Below are positions 9,965-21,923 of a stretch of 29,623 bases of DNA, piece by piece (position 1 is the first letter of the stretch; each line of letters opens with the position of its first letter). Below the pieces are notes generated by a model. That model did no database searches, had not been told where the DNA came from, and saw nothing but the letters and a program-made list of their open reading frames with translations. Position numbers and translations under genes: made by a program. The DNA is from Hypsibius dujardini (Eukaryota; Tardigrada; Eutardigrada; Parachela; Hypsibiidae): assembly GCA_001579985.1 (NCBI GenBank), contig LRSR01004288.1:1-29623 (forward strand). Reading direction: 5' to 3'.

Positions 9965-12913
9965 TCACTGCATTAATGCGTTGTCCATTTCGCGTTCGCT
10001 GTTAACGCGATCGAAACACTCCTTCAGGAAAGAAGGGAACACTGTGAATATCCGCACGGTACGTTGCGGTCGTTGCGGTCGGAGGTAGTCGAAAGTGAAG
10101 TAAGGCTGCTCCTCGTCATTGTCGGGTGGGCAAACAGACCACGCGCTGATTTCACTCCACTCAAACTCAATCTCCTGGCTTTCCAGCGTGCCGTCCGGCA
10201 GGCAGGCTTGCAGTTTAAACTTGCCGAACGCCACAATTGGAATGACAAAGTTCTGCTTTGATTTGCGGGCATCACTGGGGCACGGCGGAAAGGAATACTC
10301 CGAGTAGCCGGGAAAGCGGCGACACATCTCAATGTAGTCGCTTTTCCGCGCGGAATCTTGCAGGGCTTTCAGCTCGTGCAGCGACTGGCCCGGTCGCACA
10401 TGGCCGCGATTGACTTCGTCCACGGCTTGCCAGAAGAAGTAGTTCAGCGCTAGTTCGTAACGGTTGGTCAAGTCCAGCTCTTTTGTCGGTGAGAAGAGCC
10501 AACGCCCAAAACTACAAGCCAAATACCAATTATGAAAGACAGACAATAAAACTTGCGACAGCCAGCTTAGGCAGACATGAGTTTGAGGACATGAGATAAA
10601 ACAACGCAGAATTTCATTAAGAATAACAGGTTCCTCCACACATGTGGTGACAAAAGAAAACTGACCTTAAGCTAAAAGAAATTTACAAGTGTGCATTTCT
10701 AAACTGTTTTTTTCCCGCATAGAAGGAAAGAACGAACTGAATAAAAAGAAGTACTGAACAGACAGTTGATAGACATATGCAAGTTTTAATGAAGCGGTTT
10801 TGCCATAATTTAACAGACAAACAAGCACCGCAGCGCATACTATTACCATACATTATAGCACAACGACACGTGAGCCGTCTACATGTAAGTACCTGATGCA
10901 TGTGTTGGTGGCGGTCGTGTAGTTGTGGATGTAAATCTCATGCGGTCGTTCGTCCTCGCGTAACTTCCGCTCAAATGAGTACTCAACCAGTTCGAATAGA
11001 GCAAAATAAGGAGCGAGCTCCTCGGCAAGATGGATCCTGTCGGCGCACATACGATAGACGGTTGGAGTAGTGGTATGTTTGTCGATGGTCATGGATAATG
11101 TGGTCTTATCGGGAAGCAGTATTTTGATTTCCACCTCGGCAACGGCTTCAGAGCTGGGAGAGCCATCCGCATTGTTAAGAAAATCCTGCAAAGCAATAGT
11201 TCATTAGGCTCTTCGTAAATCATAAATTAACTCAAGACTAATATCGGAGACTGACCTGCATGATGTCGCAGTCTGCAATGACCCTGACTGAGCAAATTCG
11301 CTCCACCCACTGCTCCAGCTTCCGACGGCGCCCATCAATCTGCTGGTCAGACAGTGTGAACAGCGATTTTGGGGGGAACTTCGGGAAGGTAAAGTCGCAG
11401 AACTCGCGTTTCAGGCTGGCTTGCAGCTCGTCAAACTGCTTGTAGCGCCGCGAACAGAGATGGCGTCCGGCCATGTGGATGCAGAAGACGGTGAACTTTT
11501 CGCCACCCTTCTCGATCCACTTATACTCGGGAATGCTGATCGGGAGGGATCGGCGCTCGCTGTAGTCGATGGCGAAATTCGATGAAGCTTCCTCCAGCGG
11601 CTCCAGTCGCTCCGCGTCCTCCTGAGTCACGGTGATGACGGTGAGAGATAAAGTGTGGCCTCCAGATCGGATAAACTCCACCACTTGTTTGTGCGTCACT
11701 CCCTCCACGCTGATTCCGTTAACTTCCAAGATTCGATCTCCTTTCCGTAAACCAGCCAATTCCGCTGCCCCACCTATTAAGCCAGACAGATACTCAATAT
11801 CCAATACAATAACAGCCTGCAAAAAATTATGCCTGCAAAATAGTACACACATGGCCACAATACTGGGTGTTTGGCTCAAACTCGGGCCACCCAATTTTGC
11901 TTGCGTCCAGCTTAAGAGTGGTTCGAACTCTGCCACCCAGTAATCTCGCCACGTGTGCATATCAACTTTACCGCCTATGCAAAGGCCAGAGTTCCTTTGA
12001 TTGTGATAAGTGTTGTTGTTAAATAAAAATCAGCACGCAGCTAAAGTCCGATTTTAAATTAAATTTAAAACGTTTTAATTTTAAATAAAAACGCTGTTTT
12101 CCGGTATTTAAAATCAAATTTGAATTAAAATTACGACTGATTTAAAATGCTATAATTCAAATTAAATATCAACCTGTGAACAGGCGTCTGATCTGAATAA
12201 AAATAAATGAAATAAAAAAATGAATTATATAAGCGCATAATAATAAAATAAAATAAAAACCTATTTTAGTCCCTGTTAATTTCATTACATAAATTAATCT
12301 AAACAACACCATCCCTAACTTACCTTCTAGAACGGCACTGACATGCTGAAGCGGTGCATACAGTTCACCTGAATAGAAAAAAATGGAAAGTTGCATGGTA
12401 GTGAACATAAAAAGGAAGTAAAAAGACACAAAATTTCGAAACGCTAATTCAAATGCTGATTCTGACACTTGATCAAGAAATCAATGTATACCAACTTCAC
12501 CAATGTGCAATCAAAATACTATTAACTGCATAAGTAATAAATCAGTCAATCAATCACTATCACGTACGAACAAACGAAGACACGTGCAGACCGATAAACT
12601 CCGCCATCGTTCTACATTACTGTAACAGCCTACCATTGATGCTTTTCATCGGGCCGCCCTCTCCAATCTGACCGCGCACATTAAAACCGAACCCCGTTTC
12701 CGATTTAGTAATGGCAATTGTGTGGGGGCCTTGCAGCACGGATTTCCTAGAGGGGACGACACCTCCTCCTCCTCCCGAAGCTCCGTAAGTCTGGCCATGA
12801 TCCCCGTCTCCCACTTCGGCGCGCCGATTAGAAGTGAAATGAATATTGTTGCTGTCCCGCTTGGCGCTGCTCATCATATCCTTATTTTCCATGCCCGGTC
12901 CCACCACCACCAT
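9965..12913 (-). CDS. SNX27: Sorting nexin 27 (PDZ-PX-FERM endosomal recycling adaptor)
   Basis: Endosomal adaptor that couples cargoes bearing C-terminal PDZ ligands to retromer for return to the plasma membrane. Exons on the minus strand are 12913-12634, 12368-12324, 11773-11256, 11185-10893 and 10511-9965 (phases 1, 1, 0, 2), giving 560 aa against about 541 in human. The N-terminus is Gly-rich. The PDZ domain (about 64-158) has the carboxylate loop TGFGF (73-77), [28 protein letters not shown] and THKQVV with the class I helix histidine (His136). The PX domain (about 185-282) has CSRRYKQF and DFTFPKFP. The FERM-like region follows, with [17 protein letters not shown] and WLFSPTKE to the end. 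Exon 2 is only 45 nt. Intron 2 hosts a TA-flanked inverted-repeat element. Confidence 0.95.
11846..11957. mobile_element. Inverted-repeat element, family 2, short copy in SNX27 intron 2
   Basis: Ends CACACATGGCCACAATACTG and CAGTAATCTCGCCACGTGTG are imperfect inverted repeats. The left flank is TA and the right flank CA. The ends match the longer element at 18901-19244. The interior includes GGTTCGAACTC, shared as GGCTCGAACTC with that copy. It is about 112 bp and non-coding. Confidence 0.65.
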
Positions 12914-13865
12914 CTTCAGTCAGCACGACGTTTGAAGTTGCGGGGAGAGGGGAAAGGGAAGAGGGAAGAGAAAATCAACACCAGCTGTTCTAACAAATCT
13001 TTCTCCACTCAGTGGTAATGTCGATCTCGCAACAGATCCTTCTACAAAAAAGTCAAGTTGATCTACGGCTATTTCCTGGGACAGACAAAAATGTGGATGT
13101 GGTTTTAGGATTATTCAAGCGGAGAATTAATTTACACGTAGGAGAAAAGAGCAATGCACATACGAGGTGGAGAATATGAGACGAACCAGTGGGGGTATGC
13201 ACTGCGTTCCACGCGCTCGGTCCCGTCGCAAGCGTAAACAGTTTGTTGTGTTTTTTTCACAGCACCTCTGCACTGCGGCCCTGCCTGCCTTCTTTGGCTG
13301 AAATGAAACACTTGAAATTTGCGGTGACGATGGTGAGTGAGTGGCGCTGGGTGCGTGCGTTCCAAGTCCTGCCCTCCCACTCTGGAGATGCGCGTTTTTA
13401 TGTAAGCGGTTAAATCAATTGTCGTAGTACTACCGGAAACCGATTAGTTTAATCAAGTGGAATCATAGATTACGTGCCGCTTGTGCTTGTGGAGTGTCGG
13501 AGTGTGAATGTGATGTGAATACTATTGTATGCGAAAAGAAGATACTTTTCAGTCTAATTAAAACTGGAAAATGCCGCAACACTCATTGTTTTCACTTCCA
13601 GTGTCACGTAGGTTGTTCGGATGGTTCTAATCGGGAAATTCGAACTTGCTGCTCCCTCAATGTACCAAGTGTGTAATTTGAAAATGACCACTTCAATTTG
13701 GTTTGACCACTGGTCTGGACTACTCGTTAGTCGAGAGCGCGCTTTTAATATACAACAGACAACCGCCAGCAGATTTTGTTACCAGTAATCAAAATTATCC
13801 GGCTTTCCCGTTTTTAAATCTCGGCCACAGGTAAAAGAAAAAATCAAAGCAAGACACGACATTGA
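12914..13865. other. Interval between SNX27 5' end and the 3' end of the next minus-strand gene
   Basis: About 950 bp with no supported gene. It should contain the SNX27 promoter and 5' UTR and the 3' UTR of the gene ending at 13866. Frames of 60-98 codons on both strands show no family motifs. No TATA box or repeat stands out. Confidence 0.5.
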
Positions 13866-15508
13866 TCAAAACGAGAGCTTTGGCACCGGCGGTCTAGTCG
13901 CCGGCTCATTCAACCGTGGCAAGGCCGCGCCACTCTCTCCACCAGGCACACGCACCCTCGTCAGGCCGGACATTGTGACGTATTTCTTGACTGTTTCCGG
14001 CCACATATAATCCACCTTGCCGGCTGTAGCGCTCTCTTTGGCCAGTCGAAGGAGATCTTTCGCCCCATTCACATCAGCGCTGTCGCAGTAAATGTCCATC
14101 AGGGCATCAAAGACGCACCCTTTCCAGTGCTTCACATCCACCTGCGGCAATTCCAGCACGTCAATTAGGGGAAGCATTCTAAACAACACTCCAGAATTCC
14201 GCAATTCCCGTGCTTGACGCAGAAGCGGATCCAGTTTCGGGATCACCAACTTCTTCATCGTCGGATGTTGCTGCATCAGCTGGAAGGCTTCCTCATTCGC
14301 ACGGGGCGACGCGTGGCGGAACAGCCCCTGCCACAGGTGAACCAGTGGCATGGTGTCACGGAAGGACAGACAGTAGTCACCGAAATCCCTCAACAATGTC
14401 ATCTGTTCCGGGCAGGGGTAATCCCGCAGAGCCCGCAACAAAGACAGTCGAAATTTGTCCGTTATCTTTCGTCGATTTAGGGGAAAATCGTAAAAGGTCT
14501 CCTTAAATAACTTCATCGACTCGTCCCATCTGTTGGCGGCCCACAATGCATTCGCCATGCTAATGTTCAAGCGCATATTTTGCTGGAAGACGTCCTCAGC
14601 GTGCTCGGCAAGCAATTTCTGACATAACGCAACTCCCTCGACATGTCCGGCTTCCGCACACGCGCCTGCTCCACGTAGAATGTAATGTAAGTCCGGACAA
14701 GTGCCGGCATCGTCATGCTTCTGGAAGTCTGAGAATACGGCTTCTGCATCGAGTTTTGGCTGGATACTGCGCTCCGTCGGTCGTTCACTTGATTCCGTCG
14801 TACGCCCTAAAACAGGACGTAAAGCCACTGACCACAATCGCAAATCGGAAGCGCTATTCAATATCAGCTGTTAAAACTACAACATTAACCAAATTCAACC
14901 ATTCTACCAATCAATCAACCTACTTCATTGTTGAGCTACCAGCTCCTACTTTCTGCAGTTTTCGAGCGTTTTCAAAAGCCGATCAATCAATCAATTGAAT
15001 GATCAGCAGAGTACAATTTTTTACTTCATGGGGAATCGTACCAGTGCTAAGGGAAGAGATGATTGAACCACGCTGAAATCCAGTGCGGACCGGTTGTACG
15101 TATTTCCGAGCCTTATCTCTCGCCTGGTTAATGATGAGGCGATCGGATTTCACTTTTCCGCGGGCATGGATGTTTTGTAGGAAAGCGTCGATGCTCAGTT
15201 TTTGGGAAGTACTTTCCGTTGTCGGCGGCGAATTCTCAGCGTTGGGCGGCGGCGCTGCACTTCCAGTGCTGCTGAATCGCATGGATACACTCTGAAATCA
15301 AAATCCACTCAACTTGTGAAAGGCGAAAGAAAATGAATGGATGGCTTCGTACCTGGACGACTCGGTAGGGAATCAAGGATGCCGCTGAGCGGTGTTTGAT
15401 GGCATTATTCCCACTGTGAAACGAGCTTGCTGCACGGGACATGCCATTACGGTACTGAAGAGCACGAACGATGCCTGGTTTCAAGATAAGCTCGAAATAT
15501 TCAATCAT
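13866..15508 (-). CDS. Helical-repeat (PPR/TPR-like) protein, probably mitochondrial
   Basis: I cannot name this gene. Exons on the minus strand read 15508-15353, 15291-15042 and 14806-13866 (phases 0, 1), giving 448 aa. The N-terminus is rich in Arg, Ser and Ala (ALQYRNGMSRAASSFHSG...HRSAASLIPYRVVQ) and looks like a mitochondrial presequence; an internal Met at residue 23 would give an even cleaner one. A polar segment (about 55-140) precedes a mostly helical region (about 155-400) with PPR/TPR-like helical pairs such as LHYILRGAGACAEAGHVEGV and ANALWAANRWDESMKLFKE. The C-terminus is Pro/Arg-rich. Candidate families include metazoan mitochondrial PPR proteins, but no diagnostic motif decides. 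The donor at 15042|15041 (G|GTACGA) was chosen because its phase fits; a nearby G|GTTCAA would also keep frame. Confidence 0.75.
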
Positions 15509-16087
15509 TTTACGGGATTTAGGCCGTTTCGCTTTTGATAAAGAGGTGAAAATAATTGGAAAACTGGGGAAAATTGCCCATTGCAAGTTCCGCAAATCAA
15601 TCAATCGTACGGATGAGTGAACTTCTCTGTTGGAACGGAAAAATTAACGCTTAAAACTGGAATGATGAGCTCTAGTTTAGAATCGAGAGTTTAATTTTTT
15701 GAACGGTGTGACTCGTTCGTTATTCGCGAACCTGAACACGAACAGACGGCAAAGTGATCAATCAACCACTCGTTAGCGCTTGAATAATGGAAACTCCATC
15801 CATTATCTCAAATGAGCGAACTTATCATTGGAAATTTTGTTGGTAATTTTAAATTTTGCGATGCCGAGGAAAGGAAAAGTTGCTTAGGCTATTTCAATAA
15901 ATTAGTTTCTTTTGGTAATACATTTATCAGATAAGTAAGTTCAGTCTTTCCTCTAATCATAAGAAGAGCAACGTCATTAGATTCTTCGTTGCTGCCTTGT
16001 TGGCGGTTCGCTGAATACTAGTGTAGTTGTAGGTCGACGCTTTTACTTTCAGGCTGTTTGCTCGGAACTGCTGCCAGTCCGCATGGT
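15509..16087. other. Divergent promoter interval between the PPR-like gene and IDE
   Basis: About 580 bp separate the two start codons, so promoters of both genes should lie here. No TATA box is obvious. An acceptor-like TTTCAG (AG at 16051-16052) lies 35 nt before the IDE start, and an out-of-frame ATG at 16083 precedes it by 5 nt. Confidence 0.5.
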
Positions 16088-17700
16088 ATGCAATTGCTCT
16101 CTCGCTGCATCGGCATTCTAATCCGACTTCATCCCCACTGTATCATTTCCGGCAGAAGGTACGGGTGTTTTCCAGTTTTGCCATTCCGTTTCTTTTCTGA
16201 CCTTGCATTTTCTTCGCAGAATGGTCAACACGGTCGCTTCGGAGCTCCACTCAGTCGTGATCAAGAATGCTATCGAGAATATTCCTAAGTCGCCGCAAGA
16301 TAGCCGTGGATACCGTGGCCTGGTACTTGGAAACGGTATGGCCGCATGCCTGTATGGGCAGTTCAATCAATCGATCGATCCATCCATCAGCCTTCTCGGT
16401 GTCTGGATGCGCATGCCTGTATGGGCAGTTCAATCAATCAATCGATCGATCCATCAGCCTTCTCGGTGTCTGGTTGCGCATGCCTGTGTGGACAGTTCAA
16501 TCAATCAATCGATCCATCGATCCATCAGTCTTCTCGTCTGGCTGGGCTGCACTCGTAATGATCAGGCGTCTATGGGTTGATTGGTCGATTCCGTTAGGCG
16601 TGTTGAAACCCGGCTACAGATTGATTTTTTTGTAGATCTCAAGGTCCTTTTGATCAGCGATCCCGCAACGGAAAAGGCCGCGGCTGCTCTTGATGTCCAT
16701 ATCGGTAAGTGAAGGGGACATGGAACTGCTTCCACAGAACAGGATATTACTAGACATAGCCAGTAGTTAATATAGAAGTATTTTGGTTGACCAGTTACTT
16801 GAGGCTTATGGCAGTGGAATAAGCATGTGGATCAATCAATCGAATGAGCACGCAGATTTGAATTTGATGTTAAACCGATTTGGACATACTGTTTTGTTCC
16901 TAAATTGAATCTTTGGTTGTGATGATGTAGAGATGTTCGTTAAGTTCACCGGGTTCTGATGCTCGTTATTTTAGGTTGTATGATGGATCCGTGGAAGCTG
17001 CAAGGTCTTGCGCATTTCCTGGAGCATATGCTTTTTATGGGGACTGAAAAATACCCTGAAGAAAATGCTTTTGAGAAGGTGAGCCACGTGATCTCTGAGC
17101 TGCCGGGCACAAATGTAGTGAGGGATGTTGGACATTCACATTGATAACGTTCCTTTTTTACCTTGAAGTACGTCTCGGAACACGGCGGCCAGTACAATGC
17201 CTACACATGTAAGGAAGGAATACGTGAATTCTGACGCGTCTTTTCCTTGACTACGATTGTTGTTTTTGTCTCTCCACTAGGTGAAGAACACACCAATTAT
17301 CACTTCGGTAAGAATATACAGTATAGCGATATCATTATCATAAGTAGAGGATATCTAGTAATAGTCAGTCATAACTAGTAATGTTGCGATAATTATCATT
17401 AGATGTTGCCGCGGACTATCTCGAAACGAGCCTCGACCGATTTGCGCAGTTCTTCATCGCGCCGTTGCTCACCGAATCCTCTACGGAGCGGGAGGTGAAC
17501 GCGGTCAACTCGGAGCATGAAAACAATCTGACCAGTGACTCTCGCCGGTTGGATCATCTCAGCCGCACCACTGGCGATCCGAAACATGACTTCAACAAAT
17601 TCGGCACTGGTAAATTTGACTGGTCTCTCGATACCTGCTGTCGCCTTCTATGAGCGTTCACTGCATATTTTCATTGTTCTGCTCATGACTACTTGTCTGA

Positions 17701-17757
<57 letters not shown>

Positions 17758-20700
17758 CTACCTGCCTATCCTACCTGCCCTGCCTGACTGCCTGATTGCC
17801 TGCCTGTTTGACTGTCTGCCTGACTGCCTGCCTGCTATACTGGGCTAATATCGCTTCATATACTTAATATATACTTAATGACTAGGTAGCAAAGCGACGC
17901 TGTGGTTCAATCCGCTGAAGGAGGGGGTCAGAGTGCGAGAGGAATTGCTGAAGTTTCATGACACCTATTACTCTTCCAACATCATGTGTCTCGTCGTGAT
18001 CGGCAAGGGTATGCGTTGTTTGGTTACTTCTTTTGGAAAACGTGTCTACCTTCGATGGAACAAAACATCTGAATGTTGGTTCTGCTTTCTAGAAAGTCTG
18101 GATGCACTGACCGAGATGGTCGGTGGCATGTTCAGCCTGGTCCCCAACAAGCACGTCGTCATCCCGCATTGGAAGGATGCTCCATTCAAAACGGAACACT
18201 TTAAGACGCAGCTGAATGTGGTGCCCGTGAAAGACATTCGTTCTTTGAACATTGTGTGGAACATTCCGGACCTCCATACCTTCTACAAATCAAAGGCACG
18301 TAAAACAGTTCCACGTGGACGCACCGAGTCTGACCGTAAGAGACGCTCTTTATTTACAATGTACGTTAATTTTTGTGTGATTTCGTTCTGTAGCCGGGCC
18401 ACTATTTGGGAAGTTTAGTGGGTCATGAAGGTCCGGGCAGTCTATTGAGCGCTTTGAAAACGAAGGGTATATGTCTATTCGTTTCATTTCTGCCGGACTT
18501 CTGGTTCTGGTATCCCATTTATATCAATTTTCACCATCTTTTGAAGGCTGGTCGAACACCCTGCATGCTGGGGAAGACGACGGAGCGAACGGATTCCAGT
18601 TCTTCGTTGTCGGTGTTGATCTGACAGAGGAAGGCCTCAGTAAGTAAAGGAGATACATGTGCAGTATGCCTCCAAAAGTAAAGTGACTGCCTTTTTTGAC
18701 GTGACTTTTTACCTCTCCCCGCAGAACATACTGACGAAATTGTGACCATGGTTTTTGAGTACTTGAATTTGCTGCGGGACGCTGGGCCTCAGGAACGTAT
18801 CTGGCGGGAAGAGCAGAAGATTCAGGAGCTGAAATTCCGTTTTCGGGATAAGGAAAAGCCCATTGGTTATGCCCGGGGTCTGGCAGCCACAATGCAGGTA
18901 CACACGTGGCTACAATTTTGGGTGGCAAAGTTTGAGCCATCAGGGTGGTCTGAGTTTCAGCCACTCTTGGTTCGAGCTTGCCACTTCTTTCTCCTGAATC
19001 TTTGATTTAATGCCCGGCTCAGCGGAAAAATTAGGCGTGACTGCCGTTCCGAAAATTCAATCAATCAATCAGAACGGAAAACCGCTAAAATATTTCAATT
19101 CAATCAATCGATCAATCAAGTAAAGGTTGCATGGTTGAGTAAGTTGGTGGTCAAGAGCGAGTGCATGCGATGACTTAATTCGGCTCGAACTCGGACCACT
19201 CTTTTTTACTTAAAGTCTGCCACCCAAAATTGTGGCCATGTGTGTATGCCGTGTATCATTTTCGCAAAATCATGATTTGGATGTGCAGTTTTCAATAAAT
19301 CACAGCAACTCTATGCGTGGGAAATTTTCTTCTCCTACTTCTTTCCCTACATCGTTTTTTTCTTTGATAGAAATACGCGATTCCCGAAGTCTTGACCGGT
19401 CCGGTTTTGCTCTCGGAATATCAGCCGGAAACGATCACGGATTTGCTCTCTCACTTGACACCCGACAAGCTTCGGTGTGTGTCGTACTTTCCCCCTTCCT
19501 GCCTTATTGCCGTTTTCTGGTACCACACATTGTAACTAACGACGCGATTGTTTTCTGGCTGTTCCATTCCAGCATCTCTATTCTGTCGAAGTCATTCAAG
19601 GATGTCACGATGCAGAAGGAACCGATCTACGGCATAGACTACGCGTTGAAGCCAATTCCTGAGGGAGTCATCAAGGCTTGGTCCGATGCTGGACAGAGCA
19701 GCGTTGTGTCCCTTCCGCCTCCCAATGAATTCATCCCCGAACACTTTGAACTCTTGTCGGCCCCCGAAAATGTAAGCATATTTGTACATTAAAAGATTCT
19801 AGCCTTGTTTCTGCTAGACAATTTCCGCTTTCCTTATTGTTAGACCCAACGGCTGCCTGCTCTTATCCGGAAGACCGATTTCGGCCGACTGTGGTACCTG
19901 CAGGATGTCGTACATAAGCTTCCGAAGGCTGTCGCGTTTTTCGAGTTATGCAGGTAGATGCGCCAGAATTCCGTTTTTCTAGGCATGCTTGATTGTAGAA
20001 TACTTTTCTTTAGTCCGACGGTGTACCGCGATCCGATTCACGCCAACATGGCCCACCTCTTCGTGGAGCTGTTCCGCGACTCCATCAACGAGGTGGTGTA
20101 CATGGCCGAGCTGTCCGGAATGAAATACCTCATCGAGCAGTCGAAATACGGCCTCACAGTACGGAATCACGTGTTCCCTTTCCGACAGCGTGCTCTCCTC
20201 TTTTCATCCTCACCCTGAGTTATTAAGAGCGTTCACTTGCAGCAATCTTCCTTACAGTTGTCGGTCCGGGGATACGACGATAAGTTGGATGTCTTGCTGA
20301 AGATTTTGATGGACAAGCTCGTCCACTTCAAGCCGGACCTGAATCGGTTTAATGTGCTGAAGGAAGTGGTGAGTCTTCCTTTTTTTACCTCCTCGCTTAT
20401 GCTTAGTTTTCTTAGCAGTAATATTGCCCGACGACTACTCATTAATGTGCTTCTCCTTTCAGTATGGTCGGCAACTGAAGAACTTCTTCGCCACCGAGCC
20501 CAACCGTCAGTCGACGTGGTACTTCAACGTTCTGATGAGCGAAATCTGTTTCACGAAAGAAGGTTGGTGCAACATTTGTACGGTGTCTGTGTCTGTGTCT
20601 GTGTCTGTGTCTGTGTCTGTCTGTGTCTGTGTCTGTCTGTGTCTGTGTCTGTGTCTGTGTCGGTGTCGGTGTCGGTGTCGGTGTCTGTGTCGGTGTCTGT

Positions 20701-21880
20701 GTTTGTGTCTGTGTCGGTGTCTGTGTCGGTGTCTGTGTCTGTGTTTGTACTGCGTCTATGTGCAAGCTTGTCTAACTTTACTTTTCTACCGTCTGAAGCT
20801 CTGATGGAGACTTTGAACGATCTGACATATGAAAAGTTTTCCGCCATGGCGCCGGATCTCTTCAAGGATGTGTACGTCGAGGGTTTTGTATTCGGCAATG
20901 TCAGCCGCAAGAAAGCCGAGTCGTTCCTGGAGGAGGTGGAGTCCTCCCTGCGCAGTGTCAATGCCAAGCCCATTGCTCCGGTGGACCGGATGCGTCTGGT
21001 CAAACTGGCGGAAGGTAGAATTACAAATCTTCATGTGATGACAGAGATTATTTCAAGGTGCTTGCATTGATCTTTTCAATGTTTCATGTGTTAGGCTCGG
21101 AGTTGGTTTATCATCGGGAGAACGAAGTTCACAAGTCCAGCTCCGTGACCACCTACTACCAGTGCGCCTTTGAGAATCCCCGGATGAATATGCTGTTGGA
21201 GTTGTTTGAGCAGATCACCAATGAACCGTGCTTCGATATTTTACGCACAAAGGAACAGCTGGGTCAGTTACTAGTGACCCTTGACATTGAAAGCACCTGC
21301 TAAGGGTCTGTTCTGATGCTTCGACATTTTTTTAGGATACATTGTCTTCTCCCAAGTGAAGAATGTCAGCGGTGTCCTGGGCCTCCAGGTGTTGGTGCAG
21401 TCACACAAATCACCCGAGCACGTGGACGAACGGATCGAAAGCTTCCTTCGCGAGATGCAGGTAGGACCTTTCGTTACTTTCTGAGTCTCTTGGTTGATAC
21501 GATATCGAAAAATTAACAGTAGGAACGTGATTGTTGTAGCCGTTTGTCGCTGCATTGACCGATGCCGAATTTGCTACTCACGTGGAGGCGCTAGCTGTGC
21601 GACGACTGGAAAAGCCGAAAACTATTGCCCAGCAGGCCACGAAGTTCTGGAATGAAATTTACGTGCGGCAATACAATTTTGATCGTGACGCCACCGAGGT
21701 CGCCGAGCTGCGCAAGCTGACGAAGGAGGACTTGAACGGTTTTATCACGGTATGCTAACAGGTTGCAGACCAAATTCCAGTTAGACCTGAATACATTTAG
21801 CAGACAGCTAGTCAGGCAGACGGGCAGACAGACAGACAGCTAGTCAGGCGGACGGGCAGACAGACAGACAGACAGACAGC

Positions 21881-21923
<43 letters not shown>

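Noticed and set aside
9800-9980. Possible decayed second copy of the 7158-7487 ORF (similar GCTAA...ATTAAA.AAATGAT start and a GVTAL-like end)
   Set aside because: Similarity is limited to about 35 bases plus scattered residues, needs frameshifts, and its end overlaps SNX27 codons on the other strand, so chance is likely.
11900-11935. tRNA-like B box GGTTCGAACTC
   Set aside because: No cloverleaf or acceptor stem surrounds it; it is part of the family 2 repeat element.
18296-18418. Read-through of IDE exon 9 to the stop at 18418
   Set aside because: It is open but would break the conserved [13 protein letters not shown] join; treated as intron.
20237-21070. 277-codon plus-strand frame across IDE exons 17-19
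   Set aside because: It is held open by the GTGTCT repeat of intron 18 and is out of frame with exon 18.
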